The notes under the pieces: model-generated
Told to the model about the DNA's origin: nothing
The model's database searches: none
The model's input: the letters and a program-made list of their open reading frames with translations, nothing else
Shown: positions 8,044 through 18,040 of the stretch, one piece after another
Numbering within the stretch: the first letter of the stretch is position 1
Layout of the letters: every line of letters begins with the position of its first letter
Translations under genes and position numbers: made by a program
Assembly: GCF_910585425.1 (NCBI RefSeq)
Contig: NZ_CAJUCP010000028.1
Span: 1-61,144 of the forward strand
From: an uncultured Acetatifactor sp.
GTDB taxonomy: Bacteria; Bacillota; Clostridia; Lachnospirales; Lachnospiraceae
Reading direction: 5' to 3'
Length of the DNA stretch: 61,144 nucleotides

Positions 8044-9003
8044 TCAGTCCCCGTTTCCAAAGGAAAAGACCGGCCTCCCATCCTCCCAGCGTATTCGCAT
8101 CAGCATGGCATGGCGGTTGGGATTGTACAGGGGATTTCCGGTAATCTCGGCTTCCGTCCTGGCGTGGTACACCATCACGTCACGCCCCTCCCCGTCCGTG
8201 GTGAAGGAATTGTGGCCGGGGCCGTAAATCCCTTTTTCCGGGTCGCTGCAAAGCACGGGACAGCGCTCCTTCCTCCAGGACTTTGGATCCAGGAGATCCG
8301 TCCCCTCCTCGGCGGTCAGCATGCCCATGCAATAGGCCGCCCCTGTCTCGCTGGCGGAATAGGTGAGGAAGATCTTCCCCCCGTGCTTGAGCGCTGCAGG
8401 CCCCTCGTTGACCCAGAACCCCACCCTCTCCCAGTCGTAATCCGGGGTGGTCAGCAAGACCTGTACGGTCTTCAGACGCCAGGGCGTCTCCATCTGCGCG
8501 ATATACAGATTAGAAATCTGCTTTCCCACGCCCACCTTCTCCGCCCATACATAATATCGCTCCCCGCCGCTCTCGAACACCGTGGCGTCCAGGGAAAAGC
8601 CCCGGAAGGAAAAGCCGTCCTCCCTGGCGCACTGCATCTTCCCCAGCTCCCTCCAGGGGGCTGTCAGGGGATCCGCGCCCGCACACTCCAGCACATAGGG
8701 ACGAATCTTCCACTTGTCCTCCCTGGCTCCTGCGGCAAAGTAGAGATACCATTTCCCGTCCAGGAAATGCAGCTCCGGGGCCCAGATATGCTCGCTCATG
8801 ATTCCGTGTACATGCCTCTCCCACACAGCCACCTCCGCTGCCTGGGCAAGCCCCTCCAGGCTCTGGGCCCGCCGCAGTACGATCCGGTCATAGGCCGGCA
8901 CGGAAGCCGTAAAGTAATAGCTGCCGTCCGTATGCCGGTATACATAAGGATCCGCCCGCTGCAGTATCCAGGGCCGGTTCCATATCAGTCCGTTCTCGTT
9001 CAT
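8044..9003 (-). CDS. Glycoside hydrolase family 43, cytoplasmic (arabinosidase/xylosidase-like)
   Basis: 319-aa five-bladed propeller glycosidase without a signal peptide. The GH43 triad is visible: Asp18 in RADPY, an Asp in SLDATVF, and the catalytic Glu in VNEGP. Start ATG 9003 (MNENGLIWNRPW) follows AGGAGCAAGG; a longer frame to 9078 is unsupported. Last gene of the ten-gene operon, so it probably trims arabino-oligosaccharides after import. GH43 also includes xylosidases, so the exact linkage is open. Confidence 0.85.
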   Translation of the reverse strand: MNENGLIWNRPWILQRADPYVYRHTDGSYYFTASVPAYDRIVLRRAQSLEGLAQAAEVAVWERHVHGIMSEHIWAPELHFLDGKWYLYFAAGAREDKWKIRPYVLECAGADPLTAPWRELGKMQCAREDGFSFRGFSLDATVFESGGERYYVWAEKVGVGKQISNLYIAQMETPWRLKTVQVLLTTPDYDWERVGFWVNEGPAALKHGGKIFLTYSASETGAAYCMGMLTAEEGTDLLDPKSWRKERCPVLCSDPEKGIYGPGHNSFTTDGEGRDVMVYHARTEAEITGNPLYNPNRHAMLMRIRWEDGRPVFSFGNGD

Positions 9004-9083
9004 CCTTGCTCCTATCCGTCCGCCTCCGCGGACTCTATCCTTTCTTCTCCGCTTCCCGCTGCCGGGAAGCATCTTCATGGGAA

Positions 9084-9110
9084 AGGGGAGGAATATATCA
9101 TCCCTCCCCT
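9084..9110 (-). terminator. Intercistronic hairpin after the second solute-binding protein
   Basis: AGGGGAGG and CCTCCCCT pair perfectly around an 11-base loop, followed by TTTCCC on the minus strand. The weak T tract suggests partial termination or 3'-end protection, a common arrangement after binding-protein genes that need high expression. Confidence 0.5.
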
Positions 9111-9187
9111 GGAGCCATACTGCCTCCGCACAGCAAAGCCTTCCTCAATCAAGCCTATACGCTGCGGGAATTATGCAGACTGGCAGC

Positions 9188-10771
9188 TTACTGCGCAGGC
9201 GTCAGCCCCGCGCTCTCCATGGCCTGGCGGTTGTACTCGTTGGCCTTCTCCGTCAGCTCTGCTACCCAGTCGCTGGCGTTCTTCTCGCCACCAAACACGG
9301 AATCCTCCACGCCTGCGTAAGGGCCGTCAGCGCCTACAAAGCCCGCAAAGCCAGGAATCTGGCAGTCGCCGAAGGGAATCACGCCCTGCTTGACCTGGTC
9401 GAAATAGTCGTCGAAATACTGGCCGTACTTCTCGTCCTTTTCATCCTTCTCCGCCTTCTTTAGAGAGGGGAAGAAGCTGGTCTGGTAATCCGTCCAGATG
9501 GCCTCGTCCATGGTCAGAGGGGCGGGCATGGACTGCTTCCAGATGGGTGTATCGTCCACGGCAGGATCCGTCAGGGTCTTGTAAGCCTCCATCTTCTCCT
9601 TCCAGCCGTCCAGGCCCCAGCCCATGAACTTCAGCAGCTCATAAGCCTCTCTGGGATACTCTGTGCCTGAGGAGATGCCGCCGAAGTCCAGAACGCCGAA
9701 CTTGTACTTGGCATTGGTGCCCTCCACGGAAGGGGTGGCATAGGGGACGAACTCGATGCCCTTCGCCCTGTACTCGTCCGTATCGAACAGGTTCAGGTAT
9801 GTCCAGAACGCGTCGATCTGGAAACCGATCTTCCCGGAGAAGCCCGCCCACTCGTTGGCGCCCAGCCATGCGGTGATCTCACCATTGTCATCGTTTATGG
9901 GCGCGCGGTACTTGCCCTTCATCAAATCGCCCAGGGCATTCACGCCCACCGCCCAGTTGGTCAGGTCGAACTCCTTGCCGTTCCAGCCGAACTCCCCGAT
10001 GCATTCGGAGTCGGCAGCCACAGGATAATAGGTGACGATGGAGTGGAACTGGTTGAAGCCATAGATGCCCTCGTCCGGGGAGGTCACATCCTTGAAGGCC
10101 TGAATCATCTGATCCCAGGTCCAGTTGGTGGGCGGCATTGCCACGTTCAGCTTCTCGAACACGGCCATGTCCGCATAGATCGCGTCGGGGAAGAACTTCA
10201 TGGGCGTGGACAGCTTCTGATCCGTGCCGTAATAGCCCAGCTTCGCGCCGTTGACGGAGGGCAGGATATTGTCGTTCTCCGGGTCGTTCTCCCAGTACTC
10301 GGTCATGTCGCCCAGCAGGCTGTTGGACAGTGCAAAGTCGCAGTTGCCCAGAATCATGAAGCAGTCCGGGGTCTTCCCGGTGTTCACCAGGTTCAGCAGG
10401 GTGTCGTTGTACTCGTCCCCCGCCGGCACATAGATGATCTCCACCTTGATGTTGGGATATTTCTCCGTGAACTTCTCTGCCAGATGCTTGGTCAGCACCT
10501 CATTGTCGAAGTTCATATAGGTCAGGGTAATCTCATCCGTGGTCATCTCCGGCAGCGCGCTGGCCGCGCTCCCCGCGTCTTCAGCCCCTGCGCCGTCCTC
10601 AGCGCCCGCTCCGGCATCCTCGCTTGCGCCGCTATCCTCGGATGCCGCACCGCTCTCATTGCCGCCGTCCCCGGAGCCGCCCGTGGAACCGCCTGCATTT
10701 CCGCCGCAGCCCGCCAGCATGGAGACTGCCATCGCCGCGCACAGAAGTGCGCTCACAATCTTCTTTCTCAT
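9188..10771 (-). CDS. ABC transporter extracellular solute-binding lipoprotein (carbohydrate type)
   Basis: 527 aa. Lipoprotein signal MRKKIVSALLCAAMAVSMLAGC with Cys22, a Gly/Ser/Ala/Glu-rich spacer to about residue 70, then a family 1 solute-binding fold (ITLTYMNFDNEVLTKHLAEK; NIKVEIIYVPAG; TPDCFMI). It would deliver oligosaccharide to the permease pair encoded just upstream (10842-12858). Hairpins on both sides suggest expression tuning within the operon. No ATPase gene is near. Confidence 0.9.
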   Translation of the reverse strand: MRKKIVSALLCAAMAVSMLAGCGGNAGGSTGGSGDGGNESGAASEDSGASEDAGAGAEDGAGAEDAGSAASALPEMTTDEITLTYMNFDNEVLTKHLAEKFTEKYPNIKVEIIYVPAGDEYNDTLLNLVNTGKTPDCFMILGNCDFALSNSLLGDMTEYWENDPENDNILPSVNGAKLGYYGTDQKLSTPMKFFPDAIYADMAVFEKLNVAMPPTNWTWDQMIQAFKDVTSPDEGIYGFNQFHSIVTYYPVAADSECIGEFGWNGKEFDLTNWAVGVNALGDLMKGKYRAPINDDNGEITAWLGANEWAGFSGKIGFQIDAFWTYLNLFDTDEYRAKGIEFVPYATPSVEGTNAKYKFGVLDFGGISSGTEYPREAYELLKFMGWGLDGWKEKMEAYKTLTDPAVDDTPIWKQSMPAPLTMDEAIWTDYQTSFFPSLKKAEKDEKDEKYGQYFDDYFDQVKQGVIPFGDCQIPGFAGFVGADGPYAGVEDSVFGGEKNASDWVAELTEKANEYNRQAMESAGLTPAQ

Positions 10772-10841
10772 CTAAAAATCCTCCTTCTAAGAATTTATGT
10801 TCACCCGCCCCCTTTTCAGAGGGCAGGAAGAAACCAAATGA

Positions 10842-11861
10842 TTATTCTCCTGTAATACCAGTCCTGTCCACGCTCTCCACGAACTGCTTCTGCAGCACGA
10901 AGTAGAGGATCAGCACGGGCAGGATGGAAAGCATGGTAGCCGCCATCTTGATGCCCTCGTTCAGGCTTCCCATGGCCTCGCCGATGACGGAGCCTCCCGC
11001 CTGGGTGTAGCTGTCGTTGAAGCCCTTCAGCGCCACCATCAGAGTGTTCCAGTAGCTGTCCCCCAGCACGCCGCACACGTAGAGCTGGGTCAGGTAGGAC
11101 TCGTTCCAGTACCACACCAGCGAGAACAGGAACACCACCAGGATCGCCGGGGCCGCAGAGGGCACCGCAATCTTGACAAATGTCTTGAAATGCCCGCAGC
11201 CGTCAATCTTCGCCGCCTCGATCAGGGCCTGCGGAATCTGGCGGAAGAACTGGAAGAATATCAGGATATATAGCTGGGCCTTGATGCCCTGCCCCAGGAA
11301 TGCGGGCAGCAGGAACGCCTTGATGGAATCCAGTATCTTCAGGTCATTGTACAGCAGGTAATTGGGCATCATGGTGATCTGGGGCGGTATGATGAAGGAA
11401 AATATCAATATGCCCAGCATCACCTTCTTCAGCGGGAATTCATACCGCGCGAAGCCGTAGCCTATAATGGCGCACATCACCATGTTCAGCAGGGTGGGCA
11501 GCCCGGCGATCACCACCGACTGCCACAGCGTCCTCACGAAGTCCATGCTGGTGAAGGCGTCTATGTAGTTTTTTATATACAGGGTGCTGGGGATCCAGTT
11601 CACGGAGCTGTCCAGCAGGTCGGCGCGCTGCATCAGGCTCTTTGCTATCATGTACAGCAAAGGGTACAGGTACACGAAGCCGATGCAGATCAGCAGCCCG
11701 TAGATCGCGGCCACCTTGCCCACGCCCTGGGTATCCTTGGAGCCGAAGAACCATTTCCTGACAGTGTACCTGTCGATTTTCCTTCCCGGGGCCCTCGCAG
11801 TCTTCACGTTACCGGACGGCCTTTGCCGATTTTGCCGCGCGCCTTGCTTTCTGCTTCTCAT
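10842..11861 (-). CDS. Carbohydrate ABC transporter permease, MalG type
   Basis: 339 aa with about six membrane segments and the EAA loop LIEAAKIDGCGHFKTF that docks on the ATPase. A basic cytoplasmic N-terminus of about 45 residues precedes the first helix. Start ATG 11861 has GGGGGAG upstream and overlaps the end of the MalF-type gene by 53 bases, an unusually long overlap implying coupled translation. Partner of the permease at 11809-12858 and the lipoprotein at 9188-10771. Confidence 0.9.
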   Translation of the reverse strand: MRSRKQGARQNRQRPSGNVKTARAPGRKIDRYTVRKWFFGSKDTQGVGKVAAIYGLLICIGFVYLYPLLYMIAKSLMQRADLLDSSVNWIPSTLYIKNYIDAFTSMDFVRTLWQSVVIAGLPTLLNMVMCAIIGYGFARYEFPLKKVMLGILIFSFIIPPQITMMPNYLLYNDLKILDSIKAFLLPAFLGQGIKAQLYILIFFQFFRQIPQALIEAAKIDGCGHFKTFVKIAVPSAAPAILVVFLFSLVWYWNESYLTQLYVCGVLGDSYWNTLMVALKGFNDSYTQAGGSVIGEAMGSLNEGIKMAATMLSILPVLILYFVLQKQFVESVDRTGITGE

Positions 11862-12858
11862 ATCGCTCCCCCCTTCTCTCGATTCTCTTGATCAGTCTCT
11901 CCTGCTTCTTCTGTTCCTTCTTATAGAGCCTGGTCTTTTTGGCGTAGACGTCCTTCTTTAACGCCAGGGCCGCCGCGAACGCCAGCACCAGTACCGTCAC
12001 GATCACTGCGTAGAGCCATGCCATGGCGGAGGCGTAGCCGTAGCCCTTGCTGCCTGTGGTGCCGAACATGGCGTTGCGGATGGTCTCGATGATGCTGTTC
12101 TGTTCATTGTTGGACAGATACACGATGGTGTACACCACGTTCAGCAGCGTCATGGGCTTGATGGTGGGCAGCGTGATCTTCCAGAAGCACTCCCAGGTGG
12201 AGCCGCCGTCCATCTTGGCCGCCTCGTAGAGGGAGGTGTCTATCTTCTGGACCGCCGCCAGGAAGATCAGGATCTGCACGCCGGAATACCACAGGTACAT
12301 GACGATGTTCTCAAACAGTCCCATGATGGCGTCCACCAGGAAGCCCGGCAGGAAGCCGATCAGCGACTGGATCGCCGAGGTGTTCATGGCCGGAATGGAG
12401 CCCGCCCCCTGGGACATGAGCTGGCTCATCACCGGGCCGCTGGCGATGATCACAGGGAGGAAGAATATCAGCCGGAAGAACCCCTTCCCCCGGATCCTGG
12501 AGTTCAGCAGCAGCGCTATGATCAGGGCGAACACCACGATGATGGGCGTGGCCATGACGGTCTTCACCAGATAGGCCGCCAGCTCCGTGGGGAAGGTCTC
12601 GTCCTCCTGCAGAATCTGGGTGAAGTTCTGGATCCCGATAAAGGTGATCTCCCGCCCCTTGGGCGTCATCTTCACCTGGCTCAGCGCGAAATGGAAGGAC
12701 TGCGCCAGAGGCCGCAGGACGAAGATGAGCACACCCGCGATCCAGGGCAGCACGAAGAGGTATCCCATCATGCCCTCCCTCTGCTTCAGCGACAGGCGCC
12801 TCCTGGCCGGCGCTTTCGGCTCTGCCTGCCGCGTTTCTTTGTTTTTGTTTATCTTCAA
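11809..12858 (-). CDS. Carbohydrate ABC transporter permease, MalF type
   Basis: 349 aa, inner-membrane subunit with YLFVLPWIAGVLIFVLRPL as first helix and the EAA-like loop LYEAAKMDGGSTWECFWK. The reading frame begins at TTG 12858 behind GAGG; no in-frame ATG precedes the first helix. The very basic C-terminal tail (many Lys/Arg, to residue 349) lies in the 53-base overlap with the next gene. Starts ten bases after the DUF5696-type gene. Confidence 0.88.
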   Translation of the reverse strand: MKINKNKETRQAEPKAPARRRLSLKQREGMMGYLFVLPWIAGVLIFVLRPLAQSFHFALSQVKMTPKGREITFIGIQNFTQILQEDETFPTELAAYLVKTVMATPIIVVFALIIALLLNSRIRGKGFFRLIFFLPVIIASGPVMSQLMSQGAGSIPAMNTSAIQSLIGFLPGFLVDAIMGLFENIVMYLWYSGVQILIFLAAVQKIDTSLYEAAKMDGGSTWECFWKITLPTIKPMTLLNVVYTIVYLSNNEQNSIIETIRNAMFGTTGSKGYGYASAMAWLYAVIVTVLVLAFAAALALKKDVYAKKTRLYKKEQKKQERLIKRIERRGERYEKQKARRAAKSAKAVR

Positions 12859-12868
12859 GCTTCCTCAC

Positions 12869-15115
12869 CTACCTTACAAGCTTATAGGACATGCCATCCA
12901 GGGCTATGCCGTCACAAGTTACGGGTTGCGCATTGTAGTTCACGTAGATCTTCACGCCGTTGGAGTAGGTCACCACCGCCACATTGTCCGCGGTCTTTTC
13001 CCGATCCGCGATCACTGCCCCGGCGGTCTCATCGCTCAAGGCCTTGAGCTGGCTGTAATAATCGATGATCTCGTTCCTGTACACCCCGTAGCGGGAGGTA
13101 TATAAATCCGAAGAATTTGTGTACAGGAGATCCACCGGATCCTCCCAGGTCAGGTAGAAGGACGGATATATCCCCGTCTCCACCAGCTGCAGGAAGTACT
13201 CGCTCTTGTTGGCCTCGAAGTTGGTGTAGTCCGCGTACATGGGAATCACGCCCTTCAACGCTATGGAGAGGAACGGCACCTCCTCGTCCGTGAAGATATA
13301 GCTGGAAGTGCTCACCGGCATGCCCACGATGCAGTCTGTCAGGCCCCAGTAGCAGGAAAGCGGTTGCTCCATGGCCAGATGGAAATTCCGGGCCGCGCTT
13401 TCCAGCGCCTGGGAGAACAGGTTCAGGTTCTCAGTCCGGTTGTACTGCTTTCCATTGTAATTGTAGCTGAACAGGTGGTTGGTGACGCCCGTCAGCGCCA
13501 GGGCGTCCACCCCCTTCTTCCCATAGGATTCCAGGCTCGCCTCCAGCTTCTTCACCGCCTGGTCAGGGGTCTGGAAGCGGAAGCTCTCGTAGATCTCCTT
13601 GTAGGTATTCTCCTGGTACACGCTCTCGTCCAGCTTCTTGATCACGTTGAAGGTGGTGTTCACCGTGTCCGGATTGGCCCGCAGGGCATCCTGGTAAAGG
13701 TAGAGGTCTATGCCCGCCTCCCTGGATTCCTTCACCAGCCTGGTCAGGTCCGACGTGCCGCCTATCTTGGAGTCCGCCTTGTATTTCGAGATGGGCACGC
13801 TCCAGATGCCGCCGTCCTGCCAGCCCTTGTAGACGGAGAAGATATCGGTGACGCCCTCGCCCTTCAAGTCCGCGTAAATGTCCCGGATATTATCCGTGGT
13901 GGTCATGACCACAGGCTTCTTGAAGATCATGCCGTTCTCCCGGTCCGTGCCCAGGAAGTCCAGGCGGATCCGGAACGCATCCTCTTTCGCGGTCAGCTCC
14001 TGCAGCAGGTATTCCCGGTATTTCACGGCCAGTCCCGCGTAATCCGCCTCCTCACCTCTGGTGAACACGTACCGCACCTTCAGGTCGCACCCGGCCCGCT
14101 TGGCCTCCTGGAGCTGCACCGCGCTGGTGCCCTCCTTGCTCATGAGCTGCTTGTAAATCCTGCGCAGGGTGAACCTGGGGGCGATCCAGTTGTAGTTGGT
14201 CACCGCTCCGTTGGGGTAGGCCGCAATCCGCGCGTCCTCCGCCCCCTCCTCGATGATGCCCAGCACCGCCATCTGAGAGTCCGTATGCACCATGCCGAAC
14301 ACCGGGGCCAGCACCGGCTCGGAGTCGTTCACCGTCTGGTACTCCTCCCAGAACAGGGACAGCACATAGCTCTCGTCCACCCCGGCATTGTCCCCCCATA
14401 CCTTCAGGGTCAGCGGGGAGCTGAACCGCCCGTCATTGTCCTCCAGGTAGATCAGCGCGCCGTTGCCGTCCGGCACCAGCATATAGCCCTCCCGCTCCCC
14501 GCCGTAGGTATAGCCCAGGAAAGGATAGAGGAAGATATTGCCGATGGTGACCTTCTCCTGCTCCTCAGAGATGGAATCCGCCGGAATCTCCACCGTAAAG
14601 CCGTCCTCCTGCAGGGCCACGTTCACCGTAAAGGAAATCCGGTACTTGGTCAGGTTCACCGCCGCGGAGAATCCGTCCGCGTTTTTCGTGACCTGGATGT
14701 CCGCCTGGGCGGAGGTGAGGTCCGTGCGCTCCTCGTTCACATCGTTCAAGATGTCGAAGCAGATGCCGGATTTGATGAAGCCCTCCCATGTGGCGTTCAG
14801 GGTGCCGTCGCTCTCCGACACCGTGGACTCCATGATGGCCCCGGTCTCCTTGTCCCGGACGATCAGGGACAATGTTGGCTCATAGAGGTACAGCGCCAGG
14901 GCGTCGTTCTCCGCCACCAGCTCATGGCCCTTAATCGCGGCGGCCTCCTCCTTCACGATGGCCTCCTCCAGGGCCTTGCCGTCTCCACCGGCCGCAAAGG
15001 ACGGTATCGGAGCTGACAGCACCGCCGCCGTCAGGCAGGCTGCTGCCGTCAGAAGGGCCGCTGCCTGGGCTGCCATCGCTTTCTTCACTGTTTTCCATAA
15101 AGTCTTATCTGCCAA
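12869..15115 (-). CDS. Exported DUF5696-type protein, putative glycosidase-like barrel
   Basis: 748 aa with an N-terminal signal peptide (helix AAALLTAAACLTAAVLS, cleavage near SFA-AGG). The first ~370 residues look like a beta-sandwich. The C-terminal part reads like an alpha/beta barrel with alternating hydrophobic strands (VTDIFSVYKGW, IDLYLYQDALRAN, VDALALTGV). Proteins of this type recur in Clostridia and Paenibacillus beside Yip1-like proteins and sugar importers, but I know of no demonstrated activity. The start is TTG 15115, overlapping the upstream stop by 11 bases with AGGTGG upstream. Family assignment is from memory of the neighbourhood, so hydrolase activity is inference. Confidence 0.7.
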   Translation of the reverse strand: MADKTLWKTVKKAMAAQAAALLTAAACLTAAVLSAPIPSFAAGGDGKALEEAIVKEEAAAIKGHELVAENDALALYLYEPTLSLIVRDKETGAIMESTVSESDGTLNATWEGFIKSGICFDILNDVNEERTDLTSAQADIQVTKNADGFSAAVNLTKYRISFTVNVALQEDGFTVEIPADSISEEQEKVTIGNIFLYPFLGYTYGGEREGYMLVPDGNGALIYLEDNDGRFSSPLTLKVWGDNAGVDESYVLSLFWEEYQTVNDSEPVLAPVFGMVHTDSQMAVLGIIEEGAEDARIAAYPNGAVTNYNWIAPRFTLRRIYKQLMSKEGTSAVQLQEAKRAGCDLKVRYVFTRGEEADYAGLAVKYREYLLQELTAKEDAFRIRLDFLGTDRENGMIFKKPVVMTTTDNIRDIYADLKGEGVTDIFSVYKGWQDGGIWSVPISKYKADSKIGGTSDLTRLVKESREAGIDLYLYQDALRANPDTVNTTFNVIKKLDESVYQENTYKEIYESFRFQTPDQAVKKLEASLESYGKKGVDALALTGVTNHLFSYNYNGKQYNRTENLNLFSQALESAARNFHLAMEQPLSCYWGLTDCIVGMPVSTSSYIFTDEEVPFLSIALKGVIPMYADYTNFEANKSEYFLQLVETGIYPSFYLTWEDPVDLLYTNSSDLYTSRYGVYRNEIIDYYSQLKALSDETAGAVIADREKTADNVAVVTYSNGVKIYVNYNAQPVTCDGIALDGMSYKLVR

Positions 15116-17138
15116 TTCGATACACCACCTCTCCCGCCACTGCCGTGATGAATTCCACGATCTGCCTGAACAGCACGTAGATGATAAAGGCCAGAAGCGC
15201 CAGTATCAGCACCGTGAACGCCGTCAGGAAGATGATCTTGAAGGTTTCCTTCACCGTGTAATTGTTGACCTCCTTGATGGTCAGGAAGATCAGGATCACC
15301 ACCCAGGTAGTGATGAAGATCTGACCGAAGTCGATCAGGAACACCTCGTTGTAGGTGATCACATTGCTGACGATGATGCATATGGGCTGGAAGAGGATGT
15401 ATGGCGCAAGCGCAAAGGCGAATCCGCAGAACAGCCTCTTGAAGCTTCCCTCACCGTCATTGATGGTACACATCAGATAGTTGCATGCCGTCAGCACCAC
15501 GAACACGCCCACGATGGACAGCACGTCGTTCATGATGGTGTACCTGCCCTCCCGCACATTGCGCAGCAGGAAGCCGCAGCAGTATTTATTGACGACATAG
15601 ACCGCAGTGGTCAATACCAGCAGCGTCCCCGCGGTGATCCAGGAGCTCTTGCCCTCGTAGCGCAGGCCGTAAGCGCCGTCCACGGGATGCTTCATGTAAT
15701 ACGCCATGTACTTGAGCCTCTGCCAGTAACCGCTGTTCCTTGGCTTCTCGGTAGCTTTGATTACCGGGTTGAAGATGCCCTTCTTCCGGTGCAGCTTTTT
15801 CAGAGCCCAAATCAGGATGCATGCCAGCAGGATGATGCCCACGGCGCTGATCAGGTGGTTGCGGAGCCAGGCATTGCGCACCTCCCAGAAGGAATCGGAG
15901 TACACGCTGAAGGCCTTGGACACCCTGGCGTACTTCAGGGCCTGCTCGTAATCCTCCTCCTGGAGATAGGAGCGGCTCATGGCCTCGTTGGCGTAGTCGA
16001 AGAGGCTGTTCATCTCCAACACCTTCTCCAGAGGCTCCTTGCTCTCCGTGTAGCGGCCGTTCTCGTAGAGGTTCAGAGCGCTGTGCAGGAGGTTCGTGAA
16101 CTCCGTGGCCTCAAAGACCTGCACCTGTCCCGCATCGGAATCCAGGATGTAGATATTGTCCCGGGCGTCCACGTCGATGGCCTCCACCTTCTTGGACAGG
16201 CCGATCCGGAACCGCCCATCGTCCCTGCCGCCGAAGACGAAGAGCAGGTCGCCCTCGGAATTGTACTCATAGATATAGCCGTCGGAGGAAGCCACGAACA
16301 CATTGTCATGGTTCCCCACCGCCACCGCCGCCTCCTTGCCGTCGTAAGCGTCCGGTTCAATCAGGTTGGAACCCGCGATGTTCAGCTTCTTCAAGCTGGT
16401 CTGGCCCTCCCCCGGGGTCACCGTGTAGATCAGCCCCTGCCGGTCGATGGCCACGTTCACCGGAGTGGCAGGCAGGTTGGACACCATCCTGGCAAGCTGC
16501 TCGTCCGTGAACACCGCCTCCTGAATCATGCGCAGCACGGTGACAGAGGCATAGTTGGTGCCGAAATACCCCAGGAAGGTGCCTCCCTCCGTGGGAGTGA
16601 GCTGCACCAGGCCGTTGGAATTGCCCTCGCAGACGATGTACATGTCCCCGCCGGCATTCACCACGATTTTGACGGGCTTGAACTCGCCGCTGCCGTAGAG
16701 AGGATGGTCGGGCCTGGTGTACACCGCAATCACCGCGCCGGAGTCATCGAAGACCACTACCTTGCCGGAGTGGTCCGCCACGTACACGTCCCTGTTCTCC
16801 GTCACGAACACGCCGTAGGGCTCCGAGAGCTCCCCCTCGCCGATGGTCTTCACATACTCTCCCTCCAGGGTAGAGACGTAGACCACACCGGCCCCCGCAT
16901 CCGCGATATAGACATATCCGTCCTCCGTGACCTTTAAGTCCATGGGACTGACCAGGGAACAATCGCCGATTTTGCTGAATGTCGCTTTCGGTGTATACGC
17001 GGTCTGGGTCTCCGTCACATAGCCGTAACCGTCGATGGTATAGGTCTTGTAGGGAACCTCTGCCCGGGCCTGCAGGGCAGGCTGCAGGAACAGGAACACG
17101 GAAAAGAAAGCCAGCAAATATTTTTTCCACTTCTTCAT
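15105..17138 (-). CDS. Membrane protein with beta-propeller, TPR-like region and C-terminal Yip1 domain
   Basis: 677 aa. Signal peptide/helix 1-25, then NHL-type propeller repeats to about residue 340 (DGYVYIADAGAGVVYVST; NRDVYVADHSGKVVVFD; DNIYILDSDAGQVQVFE). A helical TPR-like stretch follows (NLYENGRYTESKEPLEKVLE, EEDYEQALKYARVSK). A single helix near 450 (LISAVGIILLACILIWAL) and a five-helix Yip1-like domain complete it. Start ATG 17138 follows GGAGG; the open frame extends further only into the preceding permease gene. The topology suggests an outward-facing propeller anchored in the membrane. I infer a scaffold or sensor for the neighbouring importer; no enzyme motif is seen. Confidence 0.75.
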   Translation of the reverse strand: MKKWKKYLLAFFSVFLFLQPALQARAEVPYKTYTIDGYGYVTETQTAYTPKATFSKIGDCSLVSPMDLKVTEDGYVYIADAGAGVVYVSTLEGEYVKTIGEGELSEPYGVFVTENRDVYVADHSGKVVVFDDSGAVIAVYTRPDHPLYGSGEFKPVKIVVNAGGDMYIVCEGNSNGLVQLTPTEGGTFLGYFGTNYASVTVLRMIQEAVFTDEQLARMVSNLPATPVNVAIDRQGLIYTVTPGEGQTSLKKLNIAGSNLIEPDAYDGKEAAVAVGNHDNVFVASSDGYIYEYNSEGDLLFVFGGRDDGRFRIGLSKKVEAIDVDARDNIYILDSDAGQVQVFEATEFTNLLHSALNLYENGRYTESKEPLEKVLEMNSLFDYANEAMSRSYLQEEDYEQALKYARVSKAFSVYSDSFWEVRNAWLRNHLISAVGIILLACILIWALKKLHRKKGIFNPVIKATEKPRNSGYWQRLKYMAYYMKHPVDGAYGLRYEGKSSWITAGTLLVLTTAVYVVNKYCCGFLLRNVREGRYTIMNDVLSIVGVFVVLTACNYLMCTINDGEGSFKRLFCGFAFALAPYILFQPICIIVSNVITYNEVFLIDFGQIFITTWVVILIFLTIKEVNNYTVKETFKIIFLTAFTVLILALLAFIIYVLFRQIVEFITAVAGEVVYRIGR

Positions 17139-17152
17139 GCTCTTTTCCTCCC

Positions 17153-18025
17153 TTACTTGATGCCGGAATGTGCCATGGTGTTCATGACGTTCTTCTGGCA
17201 GATGATGAACATCACCAGATTGGGCACGAACATAATCAACGTTGCCGCCGCCGCGATTCCCTGCCCGGCCACCGTATTGTTGGCATTGGCCAGGGTATTC
17301 ATATAGAAGGCAAGGGTGCGCAGCCCGTCCTCGCTCATGTACAGATTGGAACTCTCCACATTGGCCCATACCTGCTGGAAGGACAGAATCGCCGCAGTGG
17401 CGATGGCAGGCCTGATCATGGGCATGATGATCCTGCGGTAGACCACGAAATCCGTGGCGCCATCCATGTAAGCCGCGTCGATCAGGGCATCCGGAATCTG
17501 GTCGATGAACTGCTTCACCAGAAACAGGCTTACCGGCATGGCCAGAAGGGGCAGGATGTGGGCCAGGTAGTTATTGGTGATATTCAGCGTATCGATTACA
17601 AGATAACGGGGAATCATCACCGCCACAGGCACGAACATCAGCGCCATGTTGTTGATCTCCATCAAAGCCTCCTTGCCCCTGAATTTCAGCTTGGAGAGGG
17701 CAAATCCCGCCGTGGTGGACAGGACGATGGACAGCAGCACGTCCGACAGGGTCACCACCAGAGAGTTGAACACATAGCGGCTCATGGGGATGCCTGAGGT
17801 CTGGGACGCTTTCATCAGCCCCCGGAAGTTGTCCAGGGTAGGGTTCACCACGAAGAACCGGGGCGGGAAGGTGAACAGCTCCGTCATGGGCTTGAAGGCA
17901 TGGCAGAAGATGAAGATGATCGGCAACAGCATAAGGATCGCCAGAGGCGTCACCGCCAGGATCAATTTGATCTGCCCTTTCTCGAATTTCTTGGGATTGA
18001 TGCTACTCCCTTTATATCCAGCCAT
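17153..18025 (-). CDS. Carbohydrate ABC transporter permease, MalG type
   Basis: 290 aa with six predicted membrane helices and the EAA loop ALIDAAYMDGATDFVVYRRI. Pairs with the MalF-type gene 15 bases upstream and probably serves the giant binding protein that heads this half of the operon. Inner membrane. No cognate ATPase nearby. Confidence 0.9.
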   Translation of the reverse strand: MAGYKGSSINPKKFEKGQIKLILAVTPLAILMLLPIIFIFCHAFKPMTELFTFPPRFFVVNPTLDNFRGLMKASQTSGIPMSRYVFNSLVVTLSDVLLSIVLSTTAGFALSKLKFRGKEALMEINNMALMFVPVAVMIPRYLVIDTLNITNNYLAHILPLLAMPVSLFLVKQFIDQIPDALIDAAYMDGATDFVVYRRIIMPMIRPAIATAAILSFQQVWANVESSNLYMSEDGLRTLAFYMNTLANANNTVAGQGIAAAATLIMFVPNLVMFIICQKNVMNTMAHSGIK

Positions 18026-18040
18026 TTCTCAATCCCCCTT

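Noticed and set aside
12869..15115. DUF5696-type protein called as a defined glycosidase
   Set aside because: A barrel-like pattern is visible but no catalytic pair could be assigned, so no family or reaction was named.
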